Positions 61,055 through 64,000 of a stretch of DNA of 64,000 bases are shown in pieces. Position numbers and translations under genes: made by a program. The notes under the pieces were generated by a model. It saw nothing but the letters and a program-made list of their open reading frames with translations, was not told where the DNA came from and did not search any database. Numbering within the stretch: position 1 is the first letter of the stretch; every line of letters starts with the position of its first letter. Source of the DNA: an uncultured Campylobacter sp. (GTDB lineage Bacteria; Campylobacterota; Campylobacteria; Campylobacterales; Campylobacteraceae); assembly GCA_937990735.1 (NCBI GenBank), contig CALKQT010000002.1, forward strand, positions 1-64,000. The letters are read 5' to 3'.

Positions 61055-62608
61055 TTATTTGGCTATCTCAACCGCGCGAAGCTCGCGTATGACGTTAACC
61101 TTGATCTCGCCCGGGAATTGAACCTTATCTTGGATCTCCGAAGCGATCTCTTTAGCCACCAAAACCGCCTCATCGTCGTTCATGAGCTTGGCGTTTGCGA
61201 TAACGCGGATTTCGCGACCTGCGTTGATCGCGTAGGCTTGCTTGACGCCGGTTTTACTCATCGCGATCGCTTCGATGTCGCTAACGCGCTTTAGATAGCT
61301 CTCTAGCACCTCTCGTCTAGCGCCCGGGCGCGCGGCGCTTAGCGCGTCTGCGGCACAGACTGCGGCACTTTCTACGCTGGTAGCCTCCTCGTGACCGTGG
61401 TGGGCGTAGATAGCGTTTATCACCACCGGATGCTCTTTGTAGCGGCGGCAAACCTCGGCGCCAAGATCCACGTGCGAACCCTCGTATTCGTGAGTTAGCG
61501 CCTTTCCGATATCGTGAAGTAGGCCCGCTCGCTTAGCTAGCTTTTGATCTCCGCCCGTTTCTGCGGCGATGATGCCCGCAAGATGCGCGACTTCAAGGCT
61601 GTGCGCAAGGGCGTTCTGTCCGTAGCTCGCGCGAAATTTAAGCTTGCCGATGAGTTTTAAAATTTCCGGATGAATTTTGCTAAGACCTAGATCCATTACG
61701 ATATTTTCGCCCTCTTCAGCGATGCTAGCTTCAAATTCGTCGCTTACTTTTTTGTAGATGTCCTCGATGCGCGCAGGTTGAATTCTGCCGTCCTCGATAA
61801 GAGTTTCGATAACGCGAACGGCGATGGCGCGGCGGTAGAGATTGTGCGAGCTTACGATGATCGCATTCGGGGTATCGTCGATGATGACGTCCACGCCAAG
61901 AGTCATCTCAAGCGCCTTTATATTGCGCCCCTCTTTGCCGATGATGCGGCCTTTAAGCTCGTCATTTTTGATATTTACGACATTGATAAGTCTCTCGGCG
62001 GCAAACTCGCCCGCAAAGCGCGACGTAGCCTGCGCCAAAATATAATTCGCCTTTTTTCGCGCCTCTTTTTTGGCTTCCTCTTCATATTTTCGCACGATGT
62101 GAGCGATGTCGGTGCGGCTTTGCTCCTCGACCTTTTTAAGCACCTGCGCGCGCGCCTCGTCCTGCGTAAAGCCCGCCACGCGCTCAAGCACCTTAAGCGC
62201 TTCAGCTAGCTTCTCTTCATAGCTTTTCTTTAAATTTGAGCCCTCTTCGTAGAGGAATTTCGCCTCTTTTTTGGCGCTTTCGAGCTCTTTCTTGCTGTCT
62301 TTTAAAATTTCTTGCTCGGTTAGAAGCGCGTGCTCCTTTTTGCCGAGCTCGTCAAATTTAACGTTAAATTCTTTCTGCAGTTTGCTTGCCTTATCTTCGT
62401 ATTTTTTCTTCGCTTCAAACTCCGCTTCCTGCACCGAAATTTTAGAATTTCGCAAGATGCCCTCGGCTTCAAATTCTATAGCTTTGGCTTTAGCTTTAGC
62501 TTGTTCTACGAAAAAATCGTAATTGGCGTTATTGATCTTTCTAGCTACTAAGTATCCTATGCCAGCGCCCGCCGCAAGAGCGCACAAGGCGATTAAAATC
62601 TCTATCAT
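61055..62608 (-). CDS. rny: Ribonuclease Y
   Basis: Endoribonuclease that starts mRNA decay. An N-terminal membrane anchor (IEILIALCALAAGAGIGYLV), a long coiled coil (about 30-170), a KH domain with IIGKEGRNIKALEMTLGV, and an HD domain with LLHDIGKAL. 517 residues. Its start overlaps the 3' end of the upstream cyclo-ligase gene by 68 bases in another frame. Confidence 0.95.
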   Translation of the reverse strand: MIEILIALCALAAGAGIGYLVARKINNANYDFFVEQAKAKAKAIEFEAEGILRNSKISVQEAEFEAKKKYEDKASKLQKEFNVKFDELGKKEHALLTEQEILKDSKKELESAKKEAKFLYEEGSNLKKSYEEKLAEALKVLERVAGFTQDEARAQVLKKVEEQSRTDIAHIVRKYEEEAKKEARKKANYILAQATSRFAGEFAAERLINVVNIKNDELKGRIIGKEGRNIKALEMTLGVDVIIDDTPNAIIVSSHNLYRRAIAVRVIETLIEDGRIQPARIEDIYKKVSDEFEASIAEEGENIVMDLGLSKIHPEILKLIGKLKFRASYGQNALAHSLEVAHLAGIIAAETGGDQKLAKRAGLLHDIGKALTHEYEGSHVDLGAEVCRRYKEHPVVINAIYAHHGHEEATSVESAAVCAADALSAARPGARREVLESYLKRVSDIEAIAMSKTGVKQAYAINAGREIRVIANAKLMNDDEAVLVAKEIASEIQDKVQFPGEIKVNVIRELRAVEIAK

Positions 62609-63158
62609 ACTTTCCTCTTTTTAGGTAATTTTGGCTCGGAGTTATGTAAAAATCGCCCTTTACGTCGTGATCAAGCGATAAAATTTCGCTGCAAAAGCAG
62701 TCTTTTATACTCACGAACGCGATTGCGGGCTTAAGCTTCAGACCTGAAAAAAACATATCGTAAAATCCTTTCCCATGTCCTATTCTAGCCATTGCACCAT
62801 CCACTCCGATAGCTGGAACCACGGCTAGATCGACCTTTTTAAAATACCCGTTTTGCGGAAGCGTCTGGCGCAATCCAAAGCATGAAATTTTAAAAGGCTG
62901 GCGCAATCTTACCATTTTTAAGCTAATATCCACCATAAACGGAACGTAAAATTCGCAGCTTTTTGATAGCTTTTTTCTTAAAATCAAAACGTTCGGCTCG
63001 TAGCTCATCGGCAAAAATATTAAAATTTTACGCGCTTTTAAAAATTTTATCAGCCGCTCAAGCCGCCATAAAAGTGCGTAATGCTCGCATCTAGCTGCGC
63101 GCGCGGCGTGAGATTTTAAGCGCGATTTGCAAATTGCTCTAAATTCATTCTTTTGCAT
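62541..63158 (-). CDS. 5-formyltetrahydrofolate cyclo-ligase
   Basis: Converts 5-formyl-THF to methenyl-THF. 205 residues with an ATP-binding MARIGHGKGFYDMFF (family GxGxGYYDR-like) and VPAIGVDG. Similarity to the family is moderate, as in other epsilonproteobacteria. The C-terminus is basic, and the gene runs 68 bases into rny. Confidence 0.82.
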   Translation of the reverse strand: MQKNEFRAICKSRLKSHAARAARCEHYALLWRLERLIKFLKARKILIFLPMSYEPNVLILRKKLSKSCEFYVPFMVDISLKMVRLRQPFKISCFGLRQTLPQNGYFKKVDLAVVPAIGVDGAMARIGHGKGFYDMFFSGLKLKPAIAFVSIKDCFCSEILSLDHDVKGDFYITPSQNYLKRGKYDRDFNRLVRSCGGRWHRILSS

Positions 63159-63206
63159 AGCTTAAGCCTTTTATAAAATTTTAACGCTTATTTTAGCTAG
63201 TTTTTG

Positions 63207-63212
63207 TATAAT
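63207..63212 (+). promoter_or_regulatory. Candidate extended -10 box for the thioredoxin gene
   Basis: TGTATAAT in TTTTTGTATAATC, 27 bases before the ATG at 63239. Confidence 0.6.
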
Positions 63213-63238
63213 CTTGCGATTAAATTTTAAGGTTTATT

Positions 63239-63820
63239 ATGAAATTTCGTTTTTTTCTAGCGCTTTTTACGGCTGTTTTGTTTCTTGCGGGTTGCGGCGA
63301 TGATGAGGATAAAAAATTAAGCGATACCCCGACCGAGGCCAATGCCACGCAGCCTCAGTCAGAAACCGAAGCCGTAATCCAGGTCGATTATACCGCTCCT
63401 TTTACACTTCAGCTAAGTAACGGAAAAATTTTAAATATGCAAAAGACGAAGCAGGGTTTTCGAATCGATAATAACTCCACCGTGACGGTATTTGCGTTTT
63501 TTACGCCGTGGTGCGACGCCTGCGCCGTGCAGGTAAGCGCACTAAATGCCGCCAAACAAGCCTACTCCGGCAAGCTTGACATAATTGGCGTGATGATCGG
63601 TGATGCAAATTTAGACGATGCAAAAAATTACGCAAGCGCGCACGAAGTAAATTACGCGATCGCTTACGGCGAAGGGACGGACTTTTTTACAAAGGCGCTA
63701 GGCGGCATAAACGAAGTGCCGTATATGGCGATCTACGACGAAAAGGGCGAGTTTAGCGCGCAGTATTTCGGGCTGATGCCGGAAGAAATTTTAATGACCG
63801 AATTGGAGAAAATTTTCTGA
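63239..63820 (+). CDS. TlpA-like thioredoxin-fold lipoprotein
   Basis: 193 residues. The lipobox LAGC places the lipidated Cys at about 19, so it is anchored in the periplasm. A Thr/Glu-rich linker leads to the thioredoxin domain with redox pair in FFTPWCDACAVQV and the cis-Pro in NEVPYMAIYDEKG. It could serve in cytochrome maturation or disulfide reduction. It overlaps ftsY by one base (TGATG). Confidence 0.88.
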   Translation: MKFRFFLALFTAVLFLAGCGDDEDKKLSDTPTEANATQPQSETEAVIQVDYTAPFTLQLSNGKILNMQKTKQGFRIDNNSTVTVFAFFTPWCDACAVQVSALNAAKQAYSGKLDIIGVMIGDANLDDAKNYASAHEVNYAIAYGEGTDFFTKALGGINEVPYMAIYDEKGEFSAQYFGLMPEEILMTELEKIF

Positions 63821-64000
63821 TGTTCGAATTTTTTAAAAAAGGGCTTAGCAAGACCATAGACGCGATGCGAGGGGCAAAGAGCGAAGATAAAATTTCAAAA
63901 GAAATTTTAGAAGAGATGCTGCTTGAAGCCGACGTAGGCTACGAACTTGTAGAGGAAATTTTAGAAAAACTGCCCGCAAAAAAGCTAGTCGCAAAAGACG
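63820..64000 (+). CDS. ftsY: Signal recognition particle receptor FtsY (partial)
   Basis: Begins with ATG 63820 and runs off the window end. The 60 visible codons, MFEFFKKGLSKTIDAMRGAK and on to EEMLLEADVGYELVEEIL, are the N-domain of FtsY without the acidic A-domain of E. coli. The SRP GTPase that docks nascent chains at the membrane. Only the start is seen. Confidence 0.85.
   Translation, partial: MFEFFKKGLSKTIDAMRGAKSEDKISKEILEEMLLEADVGYELVEEILEKLPAKKLVAKD

Noticed and set aside
61778..62209. Open frame of 143 codons opposite rny
   Set aside because: Shadow of the conserved KH and coiled-coil parts of RNase Y.
62541..62608. 68-base overlap of the cyclo-ligase gene with rny as a sign of a frameshift
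   Set aside because: Both proteins look complete at their ends, so this is a true overlap or a slightly extended C-terminus rather than an error.

Overview
The window is a chromosomal segment of an epsilonproteobacterium, almost certainly a high-GC member of the genus Campylobacter (C. gracilis, C. showae or C. rectus would fit; base composition looks like mid-40s % GC). The basis is gene order and protein similarity recalled from C. jejuni: folP-holB-hobA-lysC-rppH facing hemW-tatB-tatC-queA; holA-rnr; prmA-ftsH-pssA next to a pgl N-glycosylation locus; and gapA-pgk-tpiA-fabI. Intergenic DNA is full of AAATTT/AAAATTTT-type runs, and many proteins carry Asn/Ser/Gln-rich low-complexity inserts built from related DNA words.

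Layout. 1-3.4 kb: three poorly characterised proteins, one with DUF2314 and ankyrin repeats. 3.5-7.5 kb (minus): folate, replication, aspartokinase and RNA-decapping genes. 7.6-12.8 kb (plus): hemW, Tat translocase, queA, a degenerate kinase/receiver-like protein and an unknown. 13.4-20 kb (minus): two small membrane proteins, rpsF-ssb-rpsR with a candidate S6:S18 leader, holA, rnr and an HDOD-like protein. 20.2-24.2 kb: an AT-rich accessory island beside tRNA-Leu(GAG). It holds three proteins sharing an RDYDKEPL-type N-terminal motif, RTX-like C-terminal tail fragments with duplicated 3' hairpins, and a broken integrase. 24.5-30.3 kb (minus): atpE, leuA, pssA, ftsH, prmA. 30.4-50 kb (minus): one long run hisA-hisH-pglF-E-D-C-A-B-J, three glycosyltransferases, a pyruvyltransferase-family protein, an F420-dehydrogenase-beta-like Fe-S protein, a Wzx-type flippase and galE/gne. 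50-57 kb (minus): periplasmic-type ATP DNA ligase, exonuclease, a 36-residue ORF, fabI, tpiA, pgk, gapA. 57-64 kb: an MliC-like lipoprotein, an unknown, a barnase/barstar pair, a DedA protein, a SYLF protein, rny, a 5-formyl-THF cyclo-ligase, a TlpA-like thioredoxin and the start of ftsY.

How the genes work together. pglF/E/D make UDP-diNAcBac; pglC/A/J and the PglH-like and GT2 enzymes extend the lipid-linked glycan; a Wzx-type flippase takes the position held in C. jejuni by the ABC flippase PglK; PglB, here with about 215 extra N-terminal residues, transfers the glycan to Asn. The pyruvyltransferase and F420-beta-like proteins inserted between the glycosyltransferases and the flippase suggest a glycan modification absent from C. 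jejuni.

The most unusual parts are the decayed RTX-like island at tRNA-Leu, the extended glycosylation locus, and the membrane-anchored barnase with its barstar. All calls come from reading the sequence and remembered family features; no database search was run.
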